Translations under genes and position numbers: made by a program
The notes under the pieces: model-generated
Told to the model about the DNA's origin: nothing
Seen by the model: the letters and a program-made list of their open reading frames with translations, nothing else
The model's database searches: none
Shown: positions 16,865 through 24,717 of the stretch, in pieces
Numbering within the stretch: position 1 is the first letter of the stretch
Layout of the letters: each line of letters begins with the position of its first letter
Source of the DNA: Planctomycetota bacterium
Lineage (GTDB): Bacteria > Planctomycetota > Planctomycetia > Pirellulales > Lacipirellulaceae
Assembly (NCBI GenBank): GCA_029781135.1
Contig: JAKOXH010000038.1
Coordinates: forward strand, 20,377 to 84,376
Reading direction: 5' to 3'
DNA: 64,000 nucleotides

Positions 16865-18562
16865 TTAACGGCGGCGCAGAAGAATGCCGGGCGAACCGCC
16901 GGTACGCTTTCCATTTTGCCAGATGGTTTCGCCAGCGACCAGCACACGCTCGAGCCCTCGCCAATCGAGGGCGGATTCCGCATCCGCATCCTGGGCCGCC
17001 TTGAAAATCGCCAAGTCGGCGCACGAGTCGCGGCCGACCGCGCCGCGCGAAACAAGGCCCAAGAGAAGGAAGAGCATCGCGGCATGGTTCGCAAGTTCGC
17101 GGTAGGAAGCGGGTGCGCTACTGTCCGTCAGTTTGGTGAGTTGCACCATGGCGGCGCCCAGGTCGGTGAACTGTTGCCACACTTCTTCGTTCGCTCGGTC
17201 GGTGGCGATGGCCAGGAGGCCGCGATTGACCGCGACGGCCACGTTTTCGACAAGTTGGGCCGGCGAAATACCAGCGATTTTTTCGAGGCGGCCGACAAAT
17301 CCCCAATTCACGGGCAATTCGCGCGTTTCCGCAATCGCGTCGATGGCCGCGCGGTTGGCAAGGTCGATAGAGCCAATTACTGCTGTGACACCTCTTGAGA
17401 GTAAAGCGTTCACCCGCTCGGTTGCCAAAGGCTGTTCCGCGCTCCAATCGTCAAGAAAAGCAAGTTGCCCGGGTAGGATCAGCCAGCTCGTGGCGTCGAT
17501 GTTCGTCCTGGCCGAGAGGGTCGACAAGTCGCCGATTTCCACGATCTTGCCGTCGCTCTTGGCATTGCCGCCAAGACGCTCGCTACGCGACTGCGAAATG
17601 CCGAGGTCGGCCGTGAACGCTTTCGGCGCGATGGCCGTGACGACGCTTCCATTGTTGATTAGGCAGTCAAGCTGGCGGGCTGAGTTCGACTGGGGCAGCT
17701 TTTCGTAAACGTTGATGTCTGCCTTCAAATACGCGTCGGTGGCGATCGCGTGGAGCGTGGAGAGCATGCCGTGAAAATGGACGCGCGTAACTTGCTCGAT
17801 GTCGTCGCTGCTCCAACCGCCGGCCTCGACAAGCATCGTTGCCGCGCCCGTGGCTTGGATCGTATCGCCGAACGCCCGCGGCTCGTGTTCATCGTCATAG
17901 CGCGAGATCATTCCCGCGACGGTAGGCCGGACAGCCTCGACGAACGTTGCACACATGAGTTTGGCACGACGCAGACCCGGCGTTTCCTTACCGCTCAGGT
18001 CGGGGGCGGGTGCCAACACGGAAACCGCGGCAGGCTCGGGCGGTTTGCCCACGCTGGTGCGTGCGTTTTGGTTGTGTAAGTTGAACGCAAACTCGGGCTT
18101 GATCGATTCGACGGCCGCGCGCAGCGCCCGGCCTTCGGGCGTCGCGAGTCGCCGCGCGTCGCGGTTGATATCGATGCCTTGAGCGTTGAAGCGCTTGACG
18201 GCTTCGGCGCCGTCAGGATTGAGCATTGGAATGAAGTGGAGTATGCAATTCGTAAGGATATCCGCGGCGAAGGGCTTGGCCGGCTTTTGCAGCAAGTAAT
18301 TCGCCAGGTCCAACAGCACGGCCGTGTGCGTCGGCTCGTCACCGTGCATCTGCGACCAGAGCAGCACGCGCTTGGGGCCGGTTCCGATGCGTGCCAAGTA
18401 AATGGGCCGGCCTTCGAGCGACTCGGCGAAATTCTCGCAAGTCAGGCGGCCTTCCGATCCTTTGGCAACCTGCTTCAATAGCCTTTCGACATCGCGAGCG
18501 CGCAGCGCCGCCGGATCGAGCGGAGCAACGCGGAACTGGTCGTATTCGGCACGGTCGAGCAA
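16865..18562 (-). CDS. M14 zinc carboxypeptidase with C-terminal amidohydrolase-like extension
   Basis: 565 residues, no signal peptide. Residues about 20-300 form an M14 domain: zinc ligands His73 and Glu76 in SQMHGDE, INRDARR at 132-138, third ligand His163 in NLHNQN and general base Glu246 in MLVEAGG. Residues about 355-565 do not belong to M14. They contain a helical part (ALSRGVTAVIGS, RELPVNWGFVG) and end in a metal-dependent-hydrolase-type tail (CADLAIFK ... RVLVAGETIWQNGKRTGG). E. coli MpaA, an M14 enzyme, cuts the gamma-D-Glu-diaminopimelate bond of murein tripeptide; a similar job is suggested by ldcA and the epimerase nearby. The start appears to be TTG at 18562; no in-frame ATG fits. 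Fold certain, substrate inferred. Confidence 0.85.
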   Translation of the reverse strand: MLDRAEYDQFRVAPLDPAALRARDVERLLKQVAKGSEGRLTCENFAESLEGRPIYLARIGTGPKRVLLWSQMHGDEPTHTAVLLDLANYLLQKPAKPFAADILTNCILHFIPMLNPDGAEAVKRFNAQGIDINRDARRLATPEGRALRAAVESIKPEFAFNLHNQNARTSVGKPPEPAAVSVLAPAPDLSGKETPGLRRAKLMCATFVEAVRPTVAGMISRYDDEHEPRAFGDTIQATGAATMLVEAGGWSSDDIEQVTRVHFHGMLSTLHAIATDAYLKADINVYEKLPQSNSARQLDCLINNGSVVTAIAPKAFTADLGISQSRSERLGGNAKSDGKIVEIGDLSTLSARTNIDATSWLILPGQLAFLDDWSAEQPLATERVNALLSRGVTAVIGSIDLANRAAIDAIAETRELPVNWGFVGRLEKIAGISPAQLVENVAVAVNRGLLAIATDRANEEVWQQFTDLGAAMVQLTKLTDSSAPASYRELANHAAMLFLLLGLVSRGAVGRDSCADLAIFKAAQDADAESALDWRGLERVLVAGETIWQNGKRTGGSPGILLRRR

Positions 18563-18669
18563 AGTGTTATCTCTAGCAGTAGTTTGGTTCCGCTTCCATT
18601 GAGGACCATGCAGCTAATGCACTGCGAAAGCCTCTCCGAGGCCGAATTCGTGTTGCATTGGAATGCGTC

Positions 18670-18744
18670 ATCGGCGTCGGAGACGCCTCCCACAGGTTCA
18701 TTCACATTGCTGCCCCCATAGGTTCATTCACATTGCCGCCCTCT
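18670..18744. repeat. dispersed 24-bp palindrome plus a 26-bp direct repeat
   Basis: 18670-18693 is the inverse, identical copy of 10030-10053 (core GGCGTC-gga-GACGCC). Two adjoining copies of a 25-26-bp unit starting AGGTTCATTCACATTGC lie at 18694-18719 and 18720-18744. They fill the 182-bp gap between the M19 and M14 genes. Confidence 0.85.
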
Positions 18745-20037
18745 TTACTTTCCGCTCACACTCGCAGGCTGTTCGCGCCGTTGAGTTGTCGCAAACGCTT
18801 CTACTTTCCGCATCACCCTTAGCAGATTGCCGCCGAGTATGCCACGGATTTGCTCGTCGGTGTAGCCGCGATCGATGAGCCCCTGCGTGATAAACGGATA
18901 ACAGCTTACATCATCGAGCTGAGTGGGCAGCACGCTCACGCCATCGAAATCGCCGCCGAGGCCCACATGCTCCGAACCCATAACCTTGGCAAGGTGATCG
19001 ATGTGATCGAGCACATCATGGATCGTGCCGCGCGGGTACCGATGCTGCGCTTTCCAGCGATGGATTTCCTCTTCCGCCCGTTTGGGGTCTGCGTATTTCT
19101 TCTTGAGTTCGCGTTCGATGATCATACTTTCCAGCGAAATCTTGGCCGCTGCGGGCACAATGTAGCCGGAGAAGAAGTTGACCATCACCACGCCGTCTTT
19201 TTCCTTGATGCGTTGCAGCACATCATCGGGTACGTTGCGTGGGTTCTCGCAAATTGCGAATGCCGACGAATGCGAGAAGATGACCGGTGCCGCGGAGACG
19301 TCGAGAACGTCGTTCATCGTCTTGGCCGAAACGTGCGAGATATCGACCATCATGCCGAGTTGGTTCATATTCTGTACGACCTGCCGGCCAAACGGAGTGA
19401 GGCCGTTGCTCTTGGGCGCGTCGGTGCTCGAATCGGCCCAATTGAGCGACTCGGTATGCGTGAGTGTCATGTACCGGGCACCCAGCTTGTATAGTTTTTC
19501 CAGCACTTGCAACGACTCCTCGATGCAATGCCCGCCTTCCACGCCAATTAACGATGCGATTTTGCCTTGGCCGTGGATGCGCTCGATGTCGTCGGCGGTG
19601 AGTGCCAACGCGAAGGACTCCGGATAGCGCGCGATCATGTGCTTGACGAGGTCGATCTGTTCCAGCGTGGTCGACAGCGCTTCGCCCTTGTAACCCAATT
19701 CGCCGGGAACCCAGACCGACCAAAACTGCGCTCCGACGCCGCCCCGGCGAAGGCGGGGGATATCGGTCTGCAGGTCGGGTTGCAGCTTGGCGATGTCCAT
19801 TTTGTCGAAGCTTGAACCGCCCTGTTTGCGAACCTCCCAGGGCATATCGTTGTGACCATCAATGACAATGGCCGCCGCGTGCAGCTTGCGAGCGCGATCG
19901 GAGACAACCACGGGTTTTTGACGATCGGGTTTGGCCACTTGTGTTTCCTCGCCGTCGGCGGATTGCCTGGCGGCAAGGAGCGACGAGAGCAATAGCACAC
20001 AGAGATTCAAAGAGTTGAGATGCAGAATGCGATTCAT
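18745..20037 (-). CDS. membrane dipeptidase (peptidase family M19), exported
   Basis: About 430 residues. A signal peptide (LNSLNLCVLLLSSLLAA) precedes the renal-dipeptidase amidohydrolase barrel. Zinc ligands can be read in VIDGHNDMPWE (His, Asp), the bridging Glu in GVEGGH, and His in DISHVS and FSHSSA; LGGDFDGV follows. M19 enzymes hydrolyse dipeptides, often accepting a D-residue at the C-terminal position, so cleavage of L-Ala-D-Glu-type products is plausible in this cluster. ATG at 20037 with GAAGG 7 bases upstream is preferred over the GTG directly before it. Confidence 0.9.
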   Translation of the reverse strand: MNRILHLNSLNLCVLLLSSLLAARQSADGEETQVAKPDRQKPVVVSDRARKLHAAAIVIDGHNDMPWEVRKQGGSSFDKMDIAKLQPDLQTDIPRLRRGGVGAQFWSVWVPGELGYKGEALSTTLEQIDLVKHMIARYPESFALALTADDIERIHGQGKIASLIGVEGGHCIEESLQVLEKLYKLGARYMTLTHTESLNWADSSTDAPKSNGLTPFGRQVVQNMNQLGMMVDISHVSAKTMNDVLDVSAAPVIFSHSSAFAICENPRNVPDDVLQRIKEKDGVVMVNFFSGYIVPAAAKISLESMIIERELKKKYADPKRAEEEIHRWKAQHRYPRGTIHDVLDHIDHLAKVMGSEHVGLGGDFDGVSVLPTQLDDVSCYPFITQGLIDRGYTDEQIRGILGGNLLRVMRKVEAFATTQRREQPASVSGK

Positions 20038-20079
20038 CACGTGGCCTTCAAGGAATCTGGTAGAGCCATTTCCGATGTT

Positions 20080-20115
20080 CCCTCACCTCGACCCTCTCCC
20101 AAAGGGAGAAGGTGC
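20080..20115. repeat. short palindromic repeat
   Basis: ACCCTCTCCC-aa-AGGGAGAAGGT, an imperfect hairpin in the 95-bp gap between the carboxypeptidase fusion and the dipeptidase. It resembles, with more mismatches, the G-rich elements at 15472 and 54011. Confidence 0.55.
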
Positions 20116-20132
20116 ATTGATCGTGCCCATTT

Positions 20133-22175
20133 TCACTTGTTCGCTGTTTTGGCGCTGTCATCGAGTTTGACCAAGTCCTTCCACGCCCAACGATACAAAT
20201 TGCGAGAATCGGCGTAGCGTCCTTCCGTGGAAGGCGCGCCGAGCACAACGACAATCAATCGCTTGCCGCTGCGTTCGCCGGTCGAGACGATGCAATTGCC
20301 GGCTGCGTTGGTGGTGCCCGTCTTGATGCCTTCGTACCCTTCCGTCCCTAGCAATTGGTTGGTGTTTCGCCACACGATGTTGCGTCGGTAGCCGGCCACC
20401 GAATCGAGCGTGTAACCGTGCCTGGTCGTTTTCACAACTTCGCGGAACTTCGGCAATTGGTAGGCGGCAAAGGCCAGCTTGGCGAGGTCGCGGGCGGTCG
20501 TCACGTGGCCCTCGCTGGGCAGCCCGTTGGGGTTGTTGAAGTGCGTGGCCTTCATGCCGAGTTCCGCGGCCTTGCGATTCATGGCGGCGACAAAACAATC
20601 GTGCGCATCGAGCTTGGCCTGCTTGTCTTCACCACTCGCTAAGCGCGTGCCGAAGTATTCGGCAAAGGCTACGGCAGCGTCGTTGCCCGAGGGCAGCATC
20701 AAGCCGTAGAGTAGTTCGCCGACGGGCAGCTTTTCGCCGACTTTCACGTCGGAGGTCGAGCCGGAGGTGTCGTCGGCACGTTGAGAAAACGTCACAATCT
20801 CATCCAGCACTTTCGGATCCTTCTCGGCAAGCAGTGTGACGAGGTACGCCGTCATGATTTTAGTGGTGCTGGCCGGTTCGCGTTTTTCATCCTGATGATC
20901 GCCGGCCAAGAGCTCACCCGATTTGCCATCAACGATCGCCCAGGCCTTGCACGTAACGAACGGCGGACCGTCCAATGGCTCTAGTGGCTTACGCTTATTC
21001 GCTTCTGCATTGACGACCGCCGGTTCGGGCGTTGGCTCATCCTCCATAATCAACGGGCCAAGTGCTTTCCAAGTCGCGGCATCGACAACGCCGGTTGGTT
21101 CCAGGCCCTTCTGCTGTTGGAACTTCTTCACGGCCCCTTCGGTCTCGGGGCCGAAGTCGCCGTCGGTGCCGATGCCCGGGCGCGGCGTAATGCGTGCGTT
21201 GAGCGTTCGCTGCACCGCGGTAACCAATTCGCCACTGGCGCCAATTTGCAGTGTTGTCGCGACGGCGGCGGCAGGCGCTTCGCCTTTGGGATTGAAATAC
21301 TGAAAGATCGCCGCACCGGCTTTCGCGCAAAACATGTCGCCGGCGTTGTCGTCGGTCCAACGCTGGTCCTTGTTCTTATCGGTCAGAATGCAGTAGGCAA
21401 TCGGCCCGGCGAGCGATTCGATGATGCCGGCATCGGTTCGCGACGAGTTCACGGAACCCGTCTTGTGGGCCACTCGAGTGCCCGTGGGCAACAGCCGCGG
21501 CACTTTCAGTTTGTCGTCGCAAGCAAACATGTGCTCGAGCATTTGCTGCGAGGCCTTTTCGGTGACAAGCTTCTTGGCGTGAAGCCCTTCGCACAGTTTG
21601 ACCATGTCGCAAGCGGTGGTGCTGCCGAGGCCATACTTGGCACTACGCTCTTTGTCGATCGATGTATCACGACGAAAGACCTTCGAGTTGACTCGGGTTT
21701 CGGGGCAGCCAAATTGTTTAGTGAATTCGTTCGTGGCGGGCAGGCCGAGTTTATCGAGGACCAGGTTGGTCGCCGTGTTATCGGAGTAAACCATCATCAA
21801 GTGAACGGCGTCGCGCAGCGAGAGTTTCGTGCCTGGTGAAAAGTGGGATGTTAAAAGGCCGGAGCCGCCGACCTGGTCGGCTTTCTTGAGTTCAATAACG
21901 TCATCGAGCGAGAGCTTTCCCTTCTCTGCGGCATCATACGTGGCGATCATGACGGCCAGTTTGATGAGGCTGGCCGTCGGCATGGGCGCGTCGGCTTTGT
22001 ACTCATAGGCCTCGCCCGTCTTGAGATTCTTCACCGCTAAACCGACTTCTCCCTCGTGCGCCTTGATGAGCGGCAAGAGCGATTGTTCGAGCGATTTCTT
22101 TTCATCCGCCGCGCTGGCCGCTCTTCCCGCAAAAATGCAGGCGACGATCAGCACACACACACTGACACGAGCCAT
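20133..22175 (-). CDS. double-headed penicillin-binding protein: class A beta-lactamase-fold domain, peptidoglycan-binding domain, S11 D-Ala-D-Ala carboxypeptidase
   Basis: About 680 residues with a signal peptide (MARVSVCVLIVACIFAGRA). Domain 1 (about 25-295) has the serine beta-lactamase/PBP motifs SLIK (Ser69-Lys72), SDN (131-133) and KTG (238-240). The Glu-x-x-Leu-Asn omega-loop motif that deacylates penicillin in true class A beta-lactamases is not visible. Domain 2 (about 309-374) is a PG_binding_1 repeat (DGDFGPETEGAVKKFQ). Domain 3 (about 405-665) is a DacA/PBP5-type S11 carboxypeptidase with STTK (Ser436-Lys439), SGN (496-498) and KTG (618-620). Both catalytic domains look intact. 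The likely role is trimming stem peptides in the periplasm. The start at 22175 has GAGG 9 bases upstream. Confidence 0.9.
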   Translation of the reverse strand: MARVSVCVLIVACIFAGRAASAADEKKSLEQSLLPLIKAHEGEVGLAVKNLKTGEAYEYKADAPMPTASLIKLAVMIATYDAAEKGKLSLDDVIELKKADQVGGSGLLTSHFSPGTKLSLRDAVHLMMVYSDNTATNLVLDKLGLPATNEFTKQFGCPETRVNSKVFRRDTSIDKERSAKYGLGSTTACDMVKLCEGLHAKKLVTEKASQQMLEHMFACDDKLKVPRLLPTGTRVAHKTGSVNSSRTDAGIIESLAGPIAYCILTDKNKDQRWTDDNAGDMFCAKAGAAIFQYFNPKGEAPAAAVATTLQIGASGELVTAVQRTLNARITPRPGIGTDGDFGPETEGAVKKFQQQKGLEPTGVVDAATWKALGPLIMEDEPTPEPAVVNAEANKRKPLEPLDGPPFVTCKAWAIVDGKSGELLAGDHQDEKREPASTTKIMTAYLVTLLAEKDPKVLDEIVTFSQRADDTSGSTSDVKVGEKLPVGELLYGLMLPSGNDAAVAFAEYFGTRLASGEDKQAKLDAHDCFVAAMNRKAAELGMKATHFNNPNGLPSEGHVTTARDLAKLAFAAYQLPKFREVVKTTRHGYTLDSVAGYRRNIVWRNTNQLLGTEGYEGIKTGTTNAAGNCIVSTGERSGKRLIVVVLGAPSTEGRYADSRNLYRWAWKDLVKLDDSAKTANK

Positions 22176-22274
22176 GAATGAAAACCTCAGGATGGAAGAT
22201 TGATGAGAAACGAGTGTCATGATTCTATTGTGAAATTAGTCACAAATCGCTGCGCTGCTAATGTCCTGATACCT

Positions 22275-22341
22275 CGTTTAACCCCGAGCCAGCGGCGAGG
22301 CGAAACCTCGCATTCCATCGCCGTCGGCTCTGGGTTAAACG
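22275..22341. repeat. inverted repeat, CGTTTAACCC family, copy 1
   Basis: Arms begin CGTTTAACCC and end GGGTTAAACG, with inner GAGCC/GGCTC and CGGCGA/TCGCCG pairs. A second copy lies at 55422-55494. It is in the 217-bp space between the epimerase and the carboxypeptidase fusion. Confidence 0.85.
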
Positions 22342-22392
22342 ACTCGGACCAGCATTACAATTGCATGCGACAACTCCGAACACAAAAAGCCG

Positions 22393-23427
22393 TCAAAACG
22401 GCCCGTCGATCAACTCGACGCCCGTACCGTTTACATTGGGATAAACGCAGTGGCCGTGATCGAGCCGTACGCCCGTGGCAATGTCCTTGGCCAAGAGCAC
22501 GGCGCCGTCCATATCCACATAGTCTAGCAGCGGGAGCAACTGGGCGACGGCCGAAATCCCGACGGTCGATTCGGTCATGCATCCGGCCATGACCTGCAAA
22601 CCCAGTTCACGCGCCCGCGCGGCCATCCGCCGGGCGACGGCCAGGCCGCCGCATTTTACCAGCTTGATGTTGATGCCGTGAAACGCCCCGGCACAGCGAT
22701 CAACATCGCTCTCGACGATGCAGTTCTCATCCGCGATCAGCGGCAAGGCGGATTTTTCAAACGCCCGGCGGGCACCCGCTACATCCTCGGGCGGCAGCGG
22801 CTGTTCGATGAACTCGACGCCCAGCTCCTTCAGCACCGGAGCAAATTCAATCGTTTGCTCGGCCGTCCAGCCGCAGTTGGCGTCGACCCGAAACAGGGCC
22901 TCGGTGTGCTTTCGCAATTCGCGCACGATCGCCAGGTCGTCGGCCGTTCCCAGTTTGATTTTGTAAACGGGCCAGCCGGGCATCTCCTGCATCTTGGCGA
23001 CCATTTTGGCGGGCGTATCGATGCCGATCGTGTAGTCGGAGTCGGGGATCCTGTCGGTCGACAGCCCCCACAACCTATAAACTGGCGCGCCGCACAGTTT
23101 GCCCCACAGGTCATGAATGGCCAGGTCGAGGGCGTTTAGTGCGAAGTTGGCGTACTTTTCGTGCGGTATGCTGGCCGCAAGCTCGGCGACGAGCGGCAGC
23201 GGATCGAGTGGCGAGCCACACTCGACGATCGACCGAGCCGACTCGATCGTTGACGACATATTAGCAATCGTCGCGCCATAAAACGAATTCGTCGTTGCTT
23301 CGCCGTACCCGAATTGGCCTGCGTGCTCGATCTGAACAATGAGCGTCTCCTGAACGCTCACACTCCCGCGAGAAATCGTAAACACGTGCCGAAGCGGCAG
23401 ATCAAATTTCTTGAACTTGAGTTTCAT
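22393..23427 (-). CDS. enolase-superfamily dipeptide epimerase (L-Ala-D/L-Glu epimerase-like; possible N-acetyl-D-Glu racemase)
   Basis: About 344 residues, cytosolic. Acid/base lysines in KIK (156-158) and KLVK (about 255-258), metal ligands Asp182 (VDANCGW), Glu208 (FIEQP) and Asp233 (ADEN), and the DMDG motif at 305-308 that holds the substrate amino group in dipeptide epimerases. In E. coli the homologous enzyme turns L-Ala-D-Glu from murein into L-Ala-L-Glu. Enzymes annotated this way and paired with DUF1611 proteins have been reported to racemise N-acetyl-D-glutamate, and here the DUF1611 gene is directly upstream. The ATG at 23427 is chosen; the longer frame starts with GTG inside a palindrome. 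Confidence 0.87.
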   Translation of the reverse strand: MKLKFKKFDLPLRHVFTISRGSVSVQETLIVQIEHAGQFGYGEATTNSFYGATIANMSSTIESARSIVECGSPLDPLPLVAELAASIPHEKYANFALNALDLAIHDLWGKLCGAPVYRLWGLSTDRIPDSDYTIGIDTPAKMVAKMQEMPGWPVYKIKLGTADDLAIVRELRKHTEALFRVDANCGWTAEQTIEFAPVLKELGVEFIEQPLPPEDVAGARRAFEKSALPLIADENCIVESDVDRCAGAFHGINIKLVKCGGLAVARRMAARARELGLQVMAGCMTESTVGISAVAQLLPLLDYVDMDGAVLLAKDIATGVRLDHGHCVYPNVNGTGVELIDGPF

Positions 23428-23452
23428 CGTCGGTGGTGTTGAACGCGCGGAC

Positions 23453-23516
23453 CGTAGGGTGAGCACTGCCCACCAGGTTGGATTGTTAAATACTGGCGGG
23501 CGGTGCCCACCCTACG
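23453..23516. repeat. intergenic inverted repeat between the DUF1611 and epimerase genes
   Basis: The left arm starts CGTAGGGTGAGCACTGCCC and the right arm ends GGTGCCCACCCTACG. The arms match at 19 of 22 positions, with about 20 bp of loop. It has the form of a dispersed planctomycete palindrome. It could attenuate or stabilise the shared transcript, but has no T run. Confidence 0.75.
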
Positions 23517-23519
23517 CGA

Positions 23520-24581
23520 TCACCCCGCTCTTGCAGCCAAGTGGGGAAACAGCTTCTTTTGGTAGGCAATGATCGCGTCCACCAGTTCATCGGGGCCGTG
23601 ACGTATAACATCGCACACCGGCAAGCCAAGTTCGCGGCGTACTCGTTCTCGCTCGGCCTCGGCATCGTCCGGTGTCAACAACCGGCTATTCATGGCGACG
23701 CCAATGACCTTGGATGGCATTGCGAGCGAGGCCATCATTTCGTTGACCTCCAAAATCTTCTTGAGCGGCGGCAGCGGAATGTAATCCATGCCGTGCACGT
23801 TCTTGCGGCCGGCCTCGTAGACCAAGATCATGCCTTGCGGCACGCAGCCATGGAGCAAGCCGAGCGTTACCGCCGAGTACCGTGGGTGCGACAGCGATCC
23901 CTGGCCTTCGATCAGCAGAATGTCATGGTGCTGATTCGCGAGAATGAGCTTCTCCGTGGCACCGTTGACAAAATCGCTTACCACGCAGTCGACAGGGCAG
24001 CCATCGCCCTCAACCATGATGCCGGTCTGACCGGTGGCAATGAACTTGGCGTCGTAGCCGCGTTTCTTCAAGCCCAGCGTGAGTTCGACGGAGGCGAGCA
24101 TCTTGCCGACGGAGCAGTCTTGACCGACCGTGTGAATTCGCAGGCAATCCTCGCGCAAATTAAGGCGGTTCGAGACATCCCGCTCGTTGTTCTTGCGGAC
24201 ATCGTGAATTTCGACACCCTTCTTGGCCGCGGCGGCCGAAATCTCGGGATCGTTCGAGAGGAAATCGTGCAAGCCAGACCACAGGTTCATTCCGCGATCA
24301 ATCGCTTCGAGCAGCACTTTCCGCCAGGGTTCGGGCAGCTTGCCGCCGGCCGGCGCGATGCCAATGAGCAGCGTGTTCGCCGGCGGCGCATCGGCCAACT
24401 TGGCAACGATGGGAATCGCACCGCCCACGCCCAACAATTCTCCCGACGTGCGGCCGGCTTGCGTGGAATCGAGTAACGCCACGACTTCGTTCGGCTTGTA
24501 ACGAATCACGCAGGACGCGGTCTTGGCACTCGTCGGGATCGTGCGGCCCTCAGTCAATATCACAATGCGGCGTTCAGCCAT
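23520..24581 (-). CDS. DUF1611 family protein (possible D-glutamate N-acetyltransferase)
   Basis: About 353 residues. The N-terminal Rossmann-like part (RRIVILTEGRTIP, VVALLDSTQAG) is followed by the family's P-loop-like segment GQDCSVGKM (153-161), then VEGDGCPVDCVVSDFVNG and IEGQGSLSHPRYSAVTLGLL. ATG at 24581 with GGAGA 5 bases upstream. DUF1611 proteins were long uncharacterised; one branch (DgcN) has been reported to acetylate D-glutamate, working with an epimerase-like racemase (DgcA). The adjacent enolase-superfamily gene matches that pairing. Assignment to the branch is inference from context. Confidence 0.85.
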   Translation of the reverse strand: MAERRIVILTEGRTIPTSAKTASCVIRYKPNEVVALLDSTQAGRTSGELLGVGGAIPIVAKLADAPPANTLLIGIAPAGGKLPEPWRKVLLEAIDRGMNLWSGLHDFLSNDPEISAAAAKKGVEIHDVRKNNERDVSNRLNLREDCLRIHTVGQDCSVGKMLASVELTLGLKKRGYDAKFIATGQTGIMVEGDGCPVDCVVSDFVNGATEKLILANQHHDILLIEGQGSLSHPRYSAVTLGLLHGCVPQGMILVYEAGRKNVHGMDYIPLPPLKKILEVNEMMASLAMPSKVIGVAMNSRLLTPDDAEAERERVRRELGLPVCDVIRHGPDELVDAIIAYQKKLFPHLAARAG

Positions 24582-24717
24582 GGATTCTCCAACAGTGCAA
24601 TCACTATCGAACTCAGCTGACAAAACGGAGTTAATCCCCTATTTTAGCGGCGAAAGCGGCGTTCGTTCAACTGAATGAAATTTGCCATTACGTGCTGATA
24701 ACGCCCGATCGATTTGG

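Noticed and set aside
16848..17024. N-terminal extension of SpmA to 17024
   Set aside because: The extra 59 residues are Arg/Gly-rich, overlap the M14 gene and precede the family's normal N-terminus at 16847.
20133..22175. Calling the N-terminal domain a functional class A beta-lactamase
   Set aside because: The omega-loop Glu-x-x-Leu-Asn motif needed for penicillin deacylation is not visible, and the partner domains bind or trim murein.
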